41,010 nucleotides of DNA from Cyanobacteria bacterium QS_4_48_99. GTDB lineage: Bacteria; Cyanobacteriota; Cyanobacteriia; Cyanobacteriales; Rubidibacteraceae. A program made the translations under genes and the position numbers. This document shows, piece after piece, positions 7,729-16,456 of this stretch. Under the pieces are notes generated by a model. The model was not told the origin of the DNA. It did not search any database and saw nothing but the letters and a program-made list of their open reading frames with translations. The stretch's first letter is position 1. Each line of letters starts with the position of its first letter. The stretch spans positions 1 to 41,010 of the forward strand of contig PXPT01000086.1 in the NCBI GenBank assembly GCA_003021505.1. The letters are read 5' to 3'.

Positions 7729-8929
7729 ATGAAACTCGCTTACTGGATGTATTCAGGACCCGCTCATATTGGCACGCTACGCCTTGCCAGTTCTTTTAAG
7801 ACCAGTTCTTTTAAGAATGTTCACGCGATCATGCATGCGCCCATTGGCGATGATGACTTCAATGTTATGCGTCCATGCTAGAGCGCGATCGCGACTACAC
7901 TCCTGTTACCATCAGTTCCGTTGACAGGACAGTTCTGGCTCGTGGTTCCTAAGACAAAGTGGTGAACAACATCACCCGCAAGGACGACGAGGAAGAGCGT
8001 CCAGACATGATGATTCTGACACCGACTTGCACCTCCAGCATTTTACAAGAAGACCTGGAAAACTTCGTCAAGCGCTCCCAGATGGAGGCTAAAAGCGATT
8101 CATGCTGGCGAATGTCAATCACTACCGGGTGAATGAACTGCAAGCGGCTGACATTACCCTGAACCAAGTCGTCGAGTTCTACACGGAGAAGGCACGCAAG
8201 AAGGGAGAATTGACAGAAGGCAAAACCGAAAAGCCGTCCGTGAATATCATTGGCGTTTCTAGCCTCGGCTTCCACAATCAGCACGATGCCACTGAAGTTA
8301 GGAAGCTGATGAGCGAGTTAGGCATTGAAGTTAACCAACTCATTCCTGAAGGCGCTTCGGTGAGCGAGTTGAAGAATTTGTCCCGCGCTTGGTTTCACCT
8401 TGTGCCCTATCGGGAAGTGGGCTTGATGGCAGCTCTTTACTTAGAAAAAGAGTTTGGGATACCCTATGTCAATACTATCCCGATGGGCGTAATGGGAATG
8501 GCTCGCTGTATTCGCCAGATACAGAAAGTGCTTAATGATCAAGGGGCGGATGTGGACTACGAAGACTACATCGAAAACCAAACCTTGTAGGTTTCCCAAG
8601 CTGCCTGTTATCGCGCTCGATTGACTGTCAGAACCTCACTGGTGAGAAGGCAGTCTTTTTGGCAATAACACTCACGCTGCTGCTATGACACGGATTCTGG
8701 CACAGGAGATGGGCATTGACGTTGTCTTGGCAGGAACTTACTGCAAGTATGATCAAGAATGGTTCCGCCAGCAGTAAGCGAACACTGCAACGAGGTTCTC
8801 ATTAGTGATGAGAACGGTAAAAAAGTCAAGCGTAATACCGAGAAATTCGCACGTGATCGCAACATAAACGAAATTACCTTGGAGGTAATGTACGCTGCTA
8901 AGGAAACTGTTGGCAGATCAATTAGTTAG
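7729..8929 (+). pseudogene. chlB: chlB, light-independent protochlorophyllide reductase subunit B, decayed
   Basis: Spliced across frames, the sequence follows ChlB from the start codon: [34 protein letters not shown] (the loop with the Asp that helps hold the 4Fe-4S cluster), [55 protein letters not shown] and finally [11 protein letters not shown] and EVMYAAKE at the extreme C-terminus. Lesions include a perfect 15-bp tandem duplication (7787-7816), a frameshift near 7872, TAA at 7950 where ChlB has Gln (SQDKVV), a frameshift near 8100, TAG at 8588, and more frameshifts near 8605, 8663 and 8777. About 110 codons are lost near 8815. The longest open piece is 8102-8590. ChlB is normally about 510 aa; this cannot make it. 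A working copy elsewhere is possible. Confidence 0.9.
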
Positions 8930-9116
8930 CGGTTAGCCACTTTGCAAACGCAAAATCCTTCCACTGCTAGTTCGGGTGGATGCAGCGACCATCGAGTTTC
9001 TGAATGTTTAAACAATTCTGAGGGTTTTCATTATGTTTCATAAGTTGAGTCACAATAGACAGCAGAGCCTTGCATTTGGGCGCTTTCGTTGATAAATAGT
9101 GTCAAAGGCATAATCG

Positions 9117-9824
9117 ATGCAACCTGATTCTTCTCAAAATTCTGCCGGAACTCCCCAGCGTTCCGAGGGAGGCAAACCACCGCGCTCAATTCTGGAGGAG
9201 ATTTTTGCGTTTCCACCCAATCGAGAAACCTTGGGCGGTACAGCCTATTTTCTTGTCGAACCAGAAGGCAATATCCTCATCGATTGCCCCGCCTGGGAGG
9301 AGTCAAACCAGCAATTTCTTCAGGATTGGGGAGGAGTGCGCTGGCTATTTATTACTCACCGCGGGGGAATGAGTAAGGTGAGTGAGATTCAGTCTGCTTT
9401 GGGCTGCGGTGTAGTTACTCAAGAGCGAGAGGCTTATTTGCTCCCAGAGGCAACGGTGACTACCTTTGAGCGGGAATTTTCCCTTAGTTCCAACTGCCTC
9501 GCCATTTGGACTCCTGGTTACTCTCCTGGTTCTTCCTGCCTCTATTACCAAAGTCATGGTGGGGTGCTTTTTTCTGGGAGGCATTTATTGCCTAGCCAAC
9601 AGGGAGAGCCTACTCCTATACGGATGGGGAAAACTTTTCACTGGTTCCGACAGTTGGGGAGCTTGCAAGCGTTGCGCGATCGCTTTTCTCCTGAAACACT
9701 GCGTTATATTTGTCCAGGGGCAAGTACGGGTTTTTTACGGGGCAGGGGCGTAATTGACCAAGCCTATCAGCGTCTCTCTCGTTTGGATTTAGAGGCTTTG
9801 CGGCGCGAGACTGCTTTGTCTTGA
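9117..9824 (+). CDS. Metallo-beta-lactamase-fold protein with degenerate metal site
   Basis: The 235-aa protein has the MBL-fold layout: GGTAYFLVEPEGNILIDCP (first strands), then WLFITHRGGMSKVSEIQ where active members have THxHxDH, then TPGYSPGSSCLYY where active members have TPGHTPGS, then GVLFSGRHLLPS. Only the first His of the metal motif survives, the second site is Tyr, and the usual Asp in the SGD motif is Arg. It is therefore probably not a classical hydrolase, though it might bind something in the old pocket. The frame is intact, so this is a divergent family and not a pseudogene. AAAGG lies about 12 bases before ATG. Confidence 0.75.
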   Translation: MQPDSSQNSAGTPQRSEGGKPPRSILEEIFAFPPNRETLGGTAYFLVEPEGNILIDCPAWEESNQQFLQDWGGVRWLFITHRGGMSKVSEIQSALGCGVVTQEREAYLLPEATVTTFEREFSLSSNCLAIWTPGYSPGSSCLYYQSHGGVLFSGRHLLPSQQGEPTPIRMGKTFHWFRQLGSLQALRDRFSPETLRYICPGASTGFLRGRGVIDQAYQRLSRLDLEALRRETALS

Positions 9825-9852
9825 TTTAACCACAAAGACGAGGAAACGGGTG

Positions 9853-9893
9853 CTGAATTACTTCCCCGCCTTGGGCTGTCCGTAGCAAAGAGC
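9853..9893. repeat. Short dispersed repeat downstream of the MBL-fold gene
   Basis: GAATTACTTC, CGCC and TCCGTAGCAAAGAGCG repeat the order of GAATTACTTC, CGCC and TCCGTAGCGGAGAGCG seen at about 5874-5912. This is a second copy of the hairpin-bearing intergenic element. Confidence 0.5.
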
Positions 9894-9937
9894 GCAAACA
9901 GATATAGAGCAAAACGAACTAATTTTTGATTGCAAAT

Positions 9938-11374
9938 TCAATCTTTAGTACGGATTTTTCGCAACAATCCGTAAAATGGCTCCCAATCGTTTTCCTCGGT
10001 AATAGATTTCCAGACTAATTCAATGACTGGGCGAAGTAAGACGGTTTTGGGATTGTGATGTTGCAGGCGAGTGGCAACATTTTCCATTTCATTGGCAGGC
10101 AATTGATTAAGCAGTCGATGGTAGAGTTTTTGCCAATTTTCCCAAGCTGATTGGTGCTGTCTCAACTCCGGAAACGAAGCATTTTCTAGAATAATTTCAG
10201 GGTGCGATCGCCAGCTCGGATTAAACTGTTGTGCCAGTTCTGCAAAGAAGGCATGATATTGAACCTGTGTGTCTTTGAGCAATTGAATGGTTTGCTCTAA
10301 GAGGTTTTCTGCTTCTGGTACAGGCAGTTGATCAAATCCCAACTTATTGATCATAAGCTGGCGGTAGGTGGCGTGATAATGCTCGTCGAATTGTGCTAAA
10401 CCCGCCTCCATATCTTGCGAGGGAATTACAGTAGATAGGGGTAACTGGAGCATTTCTAAATTCAGCCGACAAATTGAGGGTTGATTGCCATAACTGTAAC
10501 GCCTTAAATAGTCAAAATACGCGGCTGTAAATTGGGGATTGTAGGTGGGGATAAATGCATAGGGACCATAATCAAAACTTTCTCCAGTTATCGACATATT
10601 GTCGGTGTTGAGTACCGCATGGCAAAACCCGGCTGCCATCCACTGCGCCACCATTTCTGCCACTCGCTGCACTAACTCGGAGTAAAACTGGGCATATCTA
10701 TCGGGTGTATGCACCAGATGAGGATAATAATATTCAATCACATGGTCTAATAGTTTTTGAATCAAGTCCCCACGTTGGATGTAATGCAGTCGCTCAAATG
10801 TGCCAAACCGAATGTGAGAGTGGCTAAAACGCACTATCACGCATGAGCGCGTGGGGGAAGGCTCATCATGACGCCACAGTAATTCCCCAGTTTCAATTAG
10901 GCTCAGGCAACGCGAGGTTCGTACCCCGAAATAATGCAGAGCTTCTGCGGCTAAGACTTCTCGGATACCACCTTTGAGGGTTAATCGCCCATCTGCCCCT
11001 CTGGAATAAGGCGTCATCCCCGAGCCTTTCGTGCCGAAGTCATACAGCTTCCCGTCTGTGCCGCGTACTTGTCCGTAAACAAATCCTCTGCCATCTCCTA
11101 AGAAGGGATTGTATTTGCCAAACTGATAGCCGTGGTAACGCCATGCCAAAAAGGGATGCAACGCCTGGAACTTGCCAAAGGCATTAATAAAATCCTGGTC
11201 GGTGACGTTTTCGGGGTTGAGTCCTAGCAGAGGCAAAAGCTCGTCGTTGCGAAAGCGCAGGATGTGCTTGGGAAACTCGGCGGCTGGAACTGAATCAAAA
11301 TAGTCCTCTCCCAAATGTTTTAAGGCTGATTCGTAGTTAAGGTTATAGAAAGGATTGGTTCTTGCTGGAGTCAT
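9938..11374 (-). CDS. selO: SelO/YdiU family protein adenylyltransferase
   Basis: The protein is about 478 aa. It carries the SelO pseudokinase-fold signatures: [16 protein letters not shown] and the GQV segment, [37 protein letters not shown], and [21 protein letters not shown], where the N-T-D-N and D-Y-G-P residues bind metal and ATP. SelO transfers AMP to protein Ser/Thr/Tyr and takes part in redox stress responses in E. coli and yeast. The C-terminus lacks a selenocysteine or Cys motif, and the protein is on the short side for the family. I chose ATG at 11374 because GGAGCGAAGCGAC lies just upstream. A second ATG at 11392 precedes that motif and is less likely. Confidence 0.9.
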   Translation of the reverse strand: MTPARTNPFYNLNYESALKHLGEDYFDSVPAAEFPKHILRFRNDELLPLLGLNPENVTDQDFINAFGKFQALHPFLAWRYHGYQFGKYNPFLGDGRGFVYGQVRGTDGKLYDFGTKGSGMTPYSRGADGRLTLKGGIREVLAAEALHYFGVRTSRCLSLIETGELLWRHDEPSPTRSCVIVRFSHSHIRFGTFERLHYIQRGDLIQKLLDHVIEYYYPHLVHTPDRYAQFYSELVQRVAEMVAQWMAAGFCHAVLNTDNMSITGESFDYGPYAFIPTYNPQFTAAYFDYLRRYSYGNQPSICRLNLEMLQLPLSTVIPSQDMEAGLAQFDEHYHATYRQLMINKLGFDQLPVPEAENLLEQTIQLLKDTQVQYHAFFAELAQQFNPSWRSHPEIILENASFPELRQHQSAWENWQKLYHRLLNQLPANEMENVATRLQHHNPKTVLLRPVIELVWKSITEENDWEPFYGLLRKIRTKD

Positions 11375-11375
11375 C

Positions 11376-11388
11376 GTCGCTTCGCTCC
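11376..11388 (-). promoter_or_regulatory. 13-bp repeat in ribosome-binding position before selO
   Basis: GGAGCGAAGCGAC, one base before the chosen ATG. The same 13-mer directly precedes the GTG of the P450 gene at 22095 and the TTG of the Uma2 gene at 39973. GGAG is the likely Shine-Dalgarno core, 10 bases from the start codon. Confidence 0.6.
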
Positions 11389-11403
11389 CCATAAAAAATG
11401 ATG

Positions 11404-11570
11404 AAGGATGATGAAGGCAAAAGGCGAATGGCTAAAGGTTCATCGGAAGGCAATGGGGCGCATGCGAAAGTTATTCATTCTCAATGAGTGCCTTTTGCAA
11501 GAGTGCCTTCTGCCTTATTTCATTCCCTATTCGCCCTTTGCCTCTTGCCTTTAGCCTTCTTCAAAACTCA
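11404..11570. repeat. AAAGGC-rich inverted repeat, intergenic copy
   Basis: The left part has GAAGGCAAAAGGCGAATGG; the right part has GCCTTTTGC, GCCTTCTGCCTT and CGCCCTTTGCCTCTTGCC. The arms complement each other. The related copy at 2546-2628 lies inside the first M16 gene. The rest of the 11393-11870 spacer holds a small palindrome (CCGAGGTTTCCTCGG, about 11599-11613) and no gene. Confidence 0.55.
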
Positions 11571-11875
11571 ATTTTTAACTCTTGAGTGCGTCTTGCGTTC
11601 CGAGGTTTCCTCGGAACTACGCACTCGCTTTTTCATTTCTAACCGACGCGCAGAAATCTGCGACGCGCGAGCATCATTTCATTGTTTGGAATACCCTCTT
11701 TTGCAAATCTATCACTGATCGCACTTACGTAGTCCCATCTTTTACCAAGTCTCTCCTACTCTCTGCGTTATCTGTTGGGGCAAGCCGCCGGTTCGCGCCA
11801 ACTGTGGTAATTAAATCTCTTGTTGCGTAACTCCTGAGTGAGCAAGCGGACTCTGCATATGATCTATTGCGTCAC

Positions 11876-11954
11876 CTGTGCTATACTAGGAGAGTTGTCT
11901 AAACTTACACATCCAGGATAGTCGGGTGTTTCGCAAAGGAAATCCACCTGGATG
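11876..11954 (+). promoter_or_regulatory. rpsB promoter and leader hairpin
   Basis: TATACT at 11882-11887 preceded by TGTGC gives an extended -10 element; a clear -35 is not seen. In the transcript, CATCCAGG (11910-11917) can pair perfectly with CCTGGATG (11947-11954), enclosing about 29 bases, directly before the rpsB ribosome-binding site. S2 leaders in several bacteria bind S2 and repress their own translation; this hairpin is a candidate for such control. Confidence 0.5.
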
Positions 11955-11987
11955 GAAGGAAAACCCGAAACAGGAGATAGAAAAACT

Positions 11988-12797
11988 ATGCCAGTTGTTT
12001 CACTACCTCAACTACTAGAGTCAGGAGTTCACTTTGGGCACCAAACACGCCGTTGGCACCCAAAAATGGATTCCTACATCTATACCTCCCGCAACGGAGT
12101 CCATATCATCGACCTGGTGCAGACTGCCCAGTTGATGGAGCAGGCTTATAGCTACTTGAATGAAGCCTCTGCCAAGGGACAAAGAGTTCTTTTTGTCGGC
12201 ACTAAGCGTCAAGCTGCTGGAATTATTGCTCAAGAAGCCGCTCGTTGTGGAGCATTCTACGTTAATAACCGTTGGTTGGGGGGAATGCTCACCAACTGGG
12301 AGACAATTAAAACGCGAATCGAGCGTCTCAAAGAACTAGAGCGCCTCGAAGAAAGCGGCAATCTCGACAAAAGACCGAAAAAAGAAGCTGCTGTTCTGCG
12401 TCGCGAACTCCTCAAGCTTCAGAAAAACCTCGGTGGCATCAAAATGATGCGCAAACCTCCCGACGTTATTGTAATTGTTGATCAGCGGCGGGAGTATATC
12501 GCACTGATGGAATGTCAAAAACTAGGAATTCCCGTGGTGTCGTTGTTAGACACTAACTGCGACCCCAATTTGGTCGATATTCCCGTCCCCGCTAACGACG
12601 ATGCTATTCGCTCCATTAAGCTCATTATCGGGAAATTTGCAGATGCCATCTATGAGGGGCGTCACGGTGAACTTGCCACTGAACAAGACTATAAAGAGTT
12701 AGAGGAGGGTATAGACAAGCATGAGGGGGAAGCAAACATATCGTCAGATGAAGATCAACCAGAAGACCAGGAGTCCGAAAAACAAGGTAGCGAATAA
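11988..12797 (+). CDS. rpsB: 30S ribosomal protein S2
   Basis: The 269-aa protein carries S2 signatures: [23 protein letters not shown] at the N-terminus, [39 protein letters not shown] and [14 protein letters not shown]. The C-terminus has an acidic extension ([18 protein letters not shown]), as in other cyanobacteria. It binds the head-body junction of the small subunit. The ATG at 11988 has GGAG 15 bases upstream (11973) and fits the conserved N-terminus; an upstream ATG at 11952 lies inside the leader hairpin and would add 12 non-conserved residues. It is followed by tsf, the usual S2-EF-Ts operon. Confidence 0.98.
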   Translation: MPVVSLPQLLESGVHFGHQTRRWHPKMDSYIYTSRNGVHIIDLVQTAQLMEQAYSYLNEASAKGQRVLFVGTKRQAAGIIAQEAARCGAFYVNNRWLGGMLTNWETIKTRIERLKELERLEESGNLDKRPKKEAAVLRRELLKLQKNLGGIKMMRKPPDVIVIVDQRREYIALMECQKLGIPVVSLLDTNCDPNLVDIPVPANDDAIRSIKLIIGKFADAIYEGRHGELATEQDYKELEEGIDKHEGEANISSDEDQPEDQESEKQGSE

Positions 12798-12992
12798 CAA
12801 TCAGCACCTTCTCTATAATTCAGTTGGGCACAAAGCGGATGAGGAATTATTCCAGGCAAAAGTAGGGTAGAGTAGGCTAGGGTAGGTAGGGCTAACTACT
12901 GCCTTCAGCATGAAAAGCCCTAGAAAAAGCTAGGTGCATTAGCGCTTAGAAACTTTACGCAGATTGAGACTGTCGGAGAGTAGAAAGGCAAG

Positions 12993-13646
12993 ATGGCGGA
13001 AATATCGGCAAAACTCGTCAAAGAGCTGCGCGAAAAAACTGGCGCTGGCATGATGGATTGCAAAAAGGCGCTGCAAGAAAGTGATGGCGACATCAACAAA
13101 GCCAATGAATGGCTACGGCAAAAGGGCATTGCTTCAGCAGAAAAAAAAGCGGGTCGCGTCGCAGCAGAAGGGCTAATCGACAGCTATATTCATACTGGGT
13201 CGAGAATTGGTGTTTTAGTGGAAGTGAACTGCGAAAGCGACTTTGTTGCCCGCCGCGAAGAATTTCAGGCACTGGTACGCAACATAGCGATGCAGATTGC
13301 TGCCTACTCTAACGTGGAATACGTTAAGGTAGACGACATTCCAGCAGTGATTGTCCAAAAGGAAAAAGAAATTGAAATGGGTCGCGAAGACCTGCAAAAT
13401 AAGCCAGACCATATTAAAGAAAAGATCATTCAGGGTAGAGTTGACAAACGCTTGCAAGACTTGTGTTTGATGGATCAACCCTACATGCGCGACCAAAGCA
13501 TTACAGTGGATGAATACGTCAAGCAGACTGTGGCACAACTCGGCGAAAATATCCAAGTGCGCCGGTTTACGCGCTACGTACTGGGCGAAGGCATGGGAGA
13601 AGAAAGCGACTCCTCCGCAGAAGAAGCTGCTAGCGACAACTCATAA
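12993..13646 (+). CDS. tsf: Translation elongation factor Ts
   Basis: The 217-aa protein is short, as is usual for cyanobacterial and plastid EF-Ts. The N-terminal UBA domain (residues 1-45: [22 protein letters not shown]) is followed by the TDF-like core ([36 protein letters not shown]) and the dimerisation part ([20 protein letters not shown]). EF-Ts recycles EF-Tu-GDP. It lies 195 bp after rpsB on the same strand and ends at a strong terminator. The spacer has short GGGTAG/GGCTAG-type repeats but no gene. Confidence 0.98.
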   Translation: MAEISAKLVKELREKTGAGMMDCKKALQESDGDINKANEWLRQKGIASAEKKAGRVAAEGLIDSYIHTGSRIGVLVEVNCESDFVARREEFQALVRNIAMQIAAYSNVEYVKVDDIPAVIVQKEKEIEMGREDLQNKPDHIKEKIIQGRVDKRLQDLCLMDQPYMRDQSITVDEYVKQTVAQLGENIQVRRFTRYVLGEGMGEESDSSAEEAASDNS

Positions 13647-13653
13647 CAACTAG

Positions 13654-13695
13654 AAAAGGCAAAAGCGAGAACGTGTCTCTTACTTTTGCCTTTTT
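13654..13695 (+). terminator. Rho-independent terminator after tsf
   Basis: AAAAGGCAAAAG (13654-13665) pairs perfectly with CTTTTGCCTTTT (13683-13694). A second inner stem, GAGA/TCTC, closes the loop, and T residues follow. It lies eight bases after the tsf stop codon. Confidence 0.88.
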
Positions 13696-13821
13696 GCATT
13701 GGGATAGAGCAGATCTAGTTCTGTATTCAGCACTCTAGTTGTCCCTTGTGTCACTAAAGTGATGACTACTAACCAGGTTTACTCGATCAATGATTTCCAA
13801 GGGAAAAGAGATAGTTCCCTA

Positions 13822-14415
13822 CTAGATGGGAACTGAAATGCTGCCTGTTACTGTAGCTGTACCCTCCATGTCGGCGAGGGTTTCCATCTCTTCAAATTCC
13901 AGCGTGCCGCTAGCGTCTTTGAAAATCCCCTTACCACCGGTGACATCAATCGTGCCGGACCCCGATACGATTCCCTCCTCGAAGTCAATATCACCAGTTC
14001 CTTCACTGACTCCAAACAATTTATTAGCGCCGTCTCCAGAGAATGTATCCGTGAGAACTTCTTATCCTTCTAGCCCAAAATCTTCTGGGTCTCCGCTAAA
14101 TTTAAAATTCCCTTCCTCATCAGGCAGGGTACTGTAGTTCGTAGATTCAAAGTGAGTTAAACCGAAGGGAGCATTATCGCTTTTTCCTTCAACGGTTACT
14201 AGTCGGATACCTTCTTCTGGAAAGGGGGCAAAGCTAACTTCTGTTTAGTAAGTGGCGTTGAAGTCTAAAGTAACCTTGTCGGACGCATCAATTATTTCCT
14301 TAGCCTCTTCTTTGAGACTCTTCGCCTCCTCTTTTACTTTCTTCGTATCTTCTTTCAATCCCGATAAAGAGTCGGTAGCTGACAAGAGTGTTGCAGTGTT
14401 AGAGCTAGATGACAT
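13822..14415 (-). pseudogene. Beta-rich protein of unknown function, copy 2, two in-frame stops
   Basis: A single frame from the ATG at 14415 (TAGGA nine bases upstream) runs to TAG at 13822, interrupted by TAA at 14245 and TAA at 14062. No frameshift is needed. The start is a helical, Lys/Glu-rich stretch (SGLKEDTKKVKEEAKSLKEE); then comes VTLDFNATY[stop]TEVSFAPFPEEG, FGLTHFESTNYSTL, LFGVSEGTGDIDFEEG and GSGTIDVTGGKGIFKDASGT. The GGxGxFxxAxGT motif recalls small beta-barrels of the allene-oxide-cyclase/dirigent type, but I cannot name the family. It is a tandem paralogue of the upstream copy, sharing GLTHFES and the GIFxDA(S/T)G motif. Confidence 0.7.
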
Positions 14416-14562
14416 TGAGTTTCCTATTTTGATACAAAATATTGACCAACGGTACGGACGTCTTAAAGGTCCGAGGGAACCTCGAATCCCGCATCCTTCG
14501 GAGCAGGCGCCGTCGTTGTACGGCGGCTTAATCTCCGAGTTTGACAACTGACAGCCAAAAAT

Positions 14563-15242
14563 CTACCCGGCAAAAGACAGATAGTCGCTTACATTGAGAT
14601 CTTCACTCGTAAAGGAGGATCCAGTCGAAAGAATTCCGGGAGTTTCTACTGAGAAGGTTAGCGTTGCTTGCCCCTCAAAGGGTTCGGTGAGACTTGCCAA
14701 AGGATCACTAGTATCTTCTACGGGCGGAAGTTCGTCTTGCTGCTCGAAAGTAATTGAACCGGTAGCGTCCTCAAATATGCCATCTCTACCGATGATAGTT
14801 GTCTCGCCACTTCCCTCGACGGTGCCTTCTACAAAGTCAAACTCAGCACTTTCGCTGGCATTGCCAAATAACTCATTTTCAGTTTCGTTGCCGAAATACC
14901 TGTCGGAGTAGGGCTGCTCTAGGTCTTCCGATAAACCAATGCGGTCGGGTCAGCATCAAAAGTAAACTCAGCGGATTCAAGTGTGCCGTCATCAGATGCG
15001 GTGGATGAGGTCATCTGACCGAAAGTATTGCTTTCAAAGTGAGTCAGCCCGACATGAGCTTCTTCTCCTTCGGCAATTTCACCGGTGATGTTTACTCTTA
15101 AAACGGACGGGTCTTCTTCGGTTGGGGGACCAACGGTAGTGACGGTATCGTAGGTATTGGTAAATTCATAGGTTTGCGAAGCTAACGGATTACCTTCTTT
15201 TGACAAACCCTGTCCTTTTGGAAGTGGTGAGCGGAAGGTCAT
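14563..15242 (-). pseudogene. Beta-rich protein of unknown function, copy 1, one frameshift
   Basis: From ATG 15242 (AGAGGT four bases upstream) the frame reads MTFRSPLPKGQGLSKEGN, SQTYEFTNTYDTV, HVGLTHFESNTFGQM and ESAEFTFDADPTALVYRK. It then shifts near 14925 and continues as EDLEQPYSDRYFGNETEN, ELFGNASESAEFDFVEGT, GSGETTIIGRDGIFEDATGS and a C-terminus ending VSDYLSFAG at 14563. Repaired, it would be about 226 aa. A one-base error or a true mutation could explain the shift. No signal peptide or membrane helix is seen. Related to copy 2 directly downstream; the 147-bp spacer has a CCGAGGGAACCTCG palindrome. Confidence 0.7.
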
Positions 15243-15535
15243 TGTTACCTCTGAGCTATTTAGGATAAATTCTGATGATTACTGGAAATTACCACGAACA
15301 ACAAATTATATGTGTCAACTTTCTGTAAAAGATTTGTTTAGGATCAGGCAAACTATCGACCAAGTAAAATTCGTTTTTCTTGCTGATGTTAATGAGAAAA
15401 GGGTTACTATGGGGAGGGAACAGACTTCCACACTTATTAATAGGGAATGCATAAACTAGAGCAGTAAGGGCGAGCAAATTTTTATTCCGCCCACCTAATA
15501 AGCTGGAGTAAGCTGCTTTTCAAGATTTCGCAACT

Positions 15536-16408
15536 ATGGCACGAGCAATTCAGCAAATTGAGCAGGATTTAGCAAAATTAGAGGAGACAGTTACCCAGCT
15601 TGCAGAAGAATTCCACAGCGCCTATACCCAATATCTGAGCTTACTGGGACAGTCAGTGCAGCGGCAGCTAGTCCTAGCGAGTTATCATCTTTGCACTCAG
15701 AATTATCCTGAGTCATTTCTCAGTCTTTCCTTTGAGCAACGACAACAACTCCAACAAACCCTGCGCCAGCTTGGAAAGCAAGCCCAAACCCGACTCAATA
15801 CCAGCATGGCAGAACAGGAGCAGCCAGCATCTTCCCAACATGAGGATGCTACGCAGACAAGTGAACCGTTGGAAAATCAGCCTCAACAACAGTTCGTGCC
15901 AGCGCAAGCGTTAATTTCCTCAATCGAGGCAAGCGAAACGGAAGCTGCTGAGAAAGAAGAAGGCCAACAAGACAACTTAACTGAGTCGCTTCAGCAGATA
16001 GAACACACCATTGCTGAAATTCTGCAAACCACCTCTAGCGAAGCCAACCGCAAATTGCAGGAAGCTGGAATTTTACCGGAGCACTTGCCAGTTAAAATGT
16101 TAGAGTCTGCCATGCATAGTGACCAGACAGGTTCAGCTGCCAACTCTCCCCCTAATCTTGCCAACTTGCTGCTAGAGGTGGGGACTGATGAGGAGTCAAG
16201 AGATTCGAGAGTATTGCAGCTTACCGCAATTCACTTACGATTATCAGAAATTGAGTTCTCTGAGCCAGCTTTAAATGCTCAACGCAGTCAGATTCGCCAA
16301 ATTTGGGAGAAAATTGGCAAAACCCAAAAGCAGTATCAAAAAAAACAGCAAGAGCGGGCTGTAGCCGCAGCAGAATCGGCATGGCGTGCTAGTTGGTTTG
16401 AGGATTAG
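15536..16408 (+). CDS. Conserved cyanobacterial protein upstream of recG
   Basis: The 290-aa protein has no domain I can name. Residues 1-85 are a conserved-looking helical part (QQIEQDLAKLEETVTQLAEEF, QYLSLLGQSVQRQLVLASYHLCTQNYPESFLSLS). A long Gln/Glu-rich, low-complexity middle follows (about 90-205). The C-terminal helix (HLRLSEIEFSEPALNAQRSQIRQIWEKI, then a Lys/Gln-rich coiled coil) looks conserved. The overall look is a cytoplasmic adaptor or scaffold. Same strand as recG, about 50 bp away, so probably co-transcribed. Function unknown. Confidence 0.75.
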   Translation: MARAIQQIEQDLAKLEETVTQLAEEFHSAYTQYLSLLGQSVQRQLVLASYHLCTQNYPESFLSLSFEQRQQLQQTLRQLGKQAQTRLNTSMAEQEQPASSQHEDATQTSEPLENQPQQQFVPAQALISSIEASETEAAEKEEGQQDNLTESLQQIEHTIAEILQTTSSEANRKLQEAGILPEHLPVKMLESAMHSDQTGSAANSPPNLANLLLEVGTDEESRDSRVLQLTAIHLRLSEIEFSEPALNAQRSQIRQIWEKIGKTQKQYQKKQQERAVAAAESAWRASWFED

Positions 16409-16418
16409 TCAAGATAAT

Positions 16419-16440
16419 TCGTAGTTCGTAATTCGTAATT
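16419..16440. repeat. Short tandem repeat before recG
   Basis: Three imperfect units of ATTCGTA(G/A)TTCGTA lie in the short spacer, another example of the heptamer-like tandem repeats. They run into a possible TTG start at 16439, which I rejected in favour of the ATG at 16457. Confidence 0.5.
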
Positions 16441-16456
16441 GGACTCATCCCGTGAA

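Noticed and set aside
11488-11830. Two open frames on the plus strand before rpsB
   Set aside because: They lie in the AAAGGC repeat and a palindrome-bearing leader, with no ribosome-binding site or protein-like composition.
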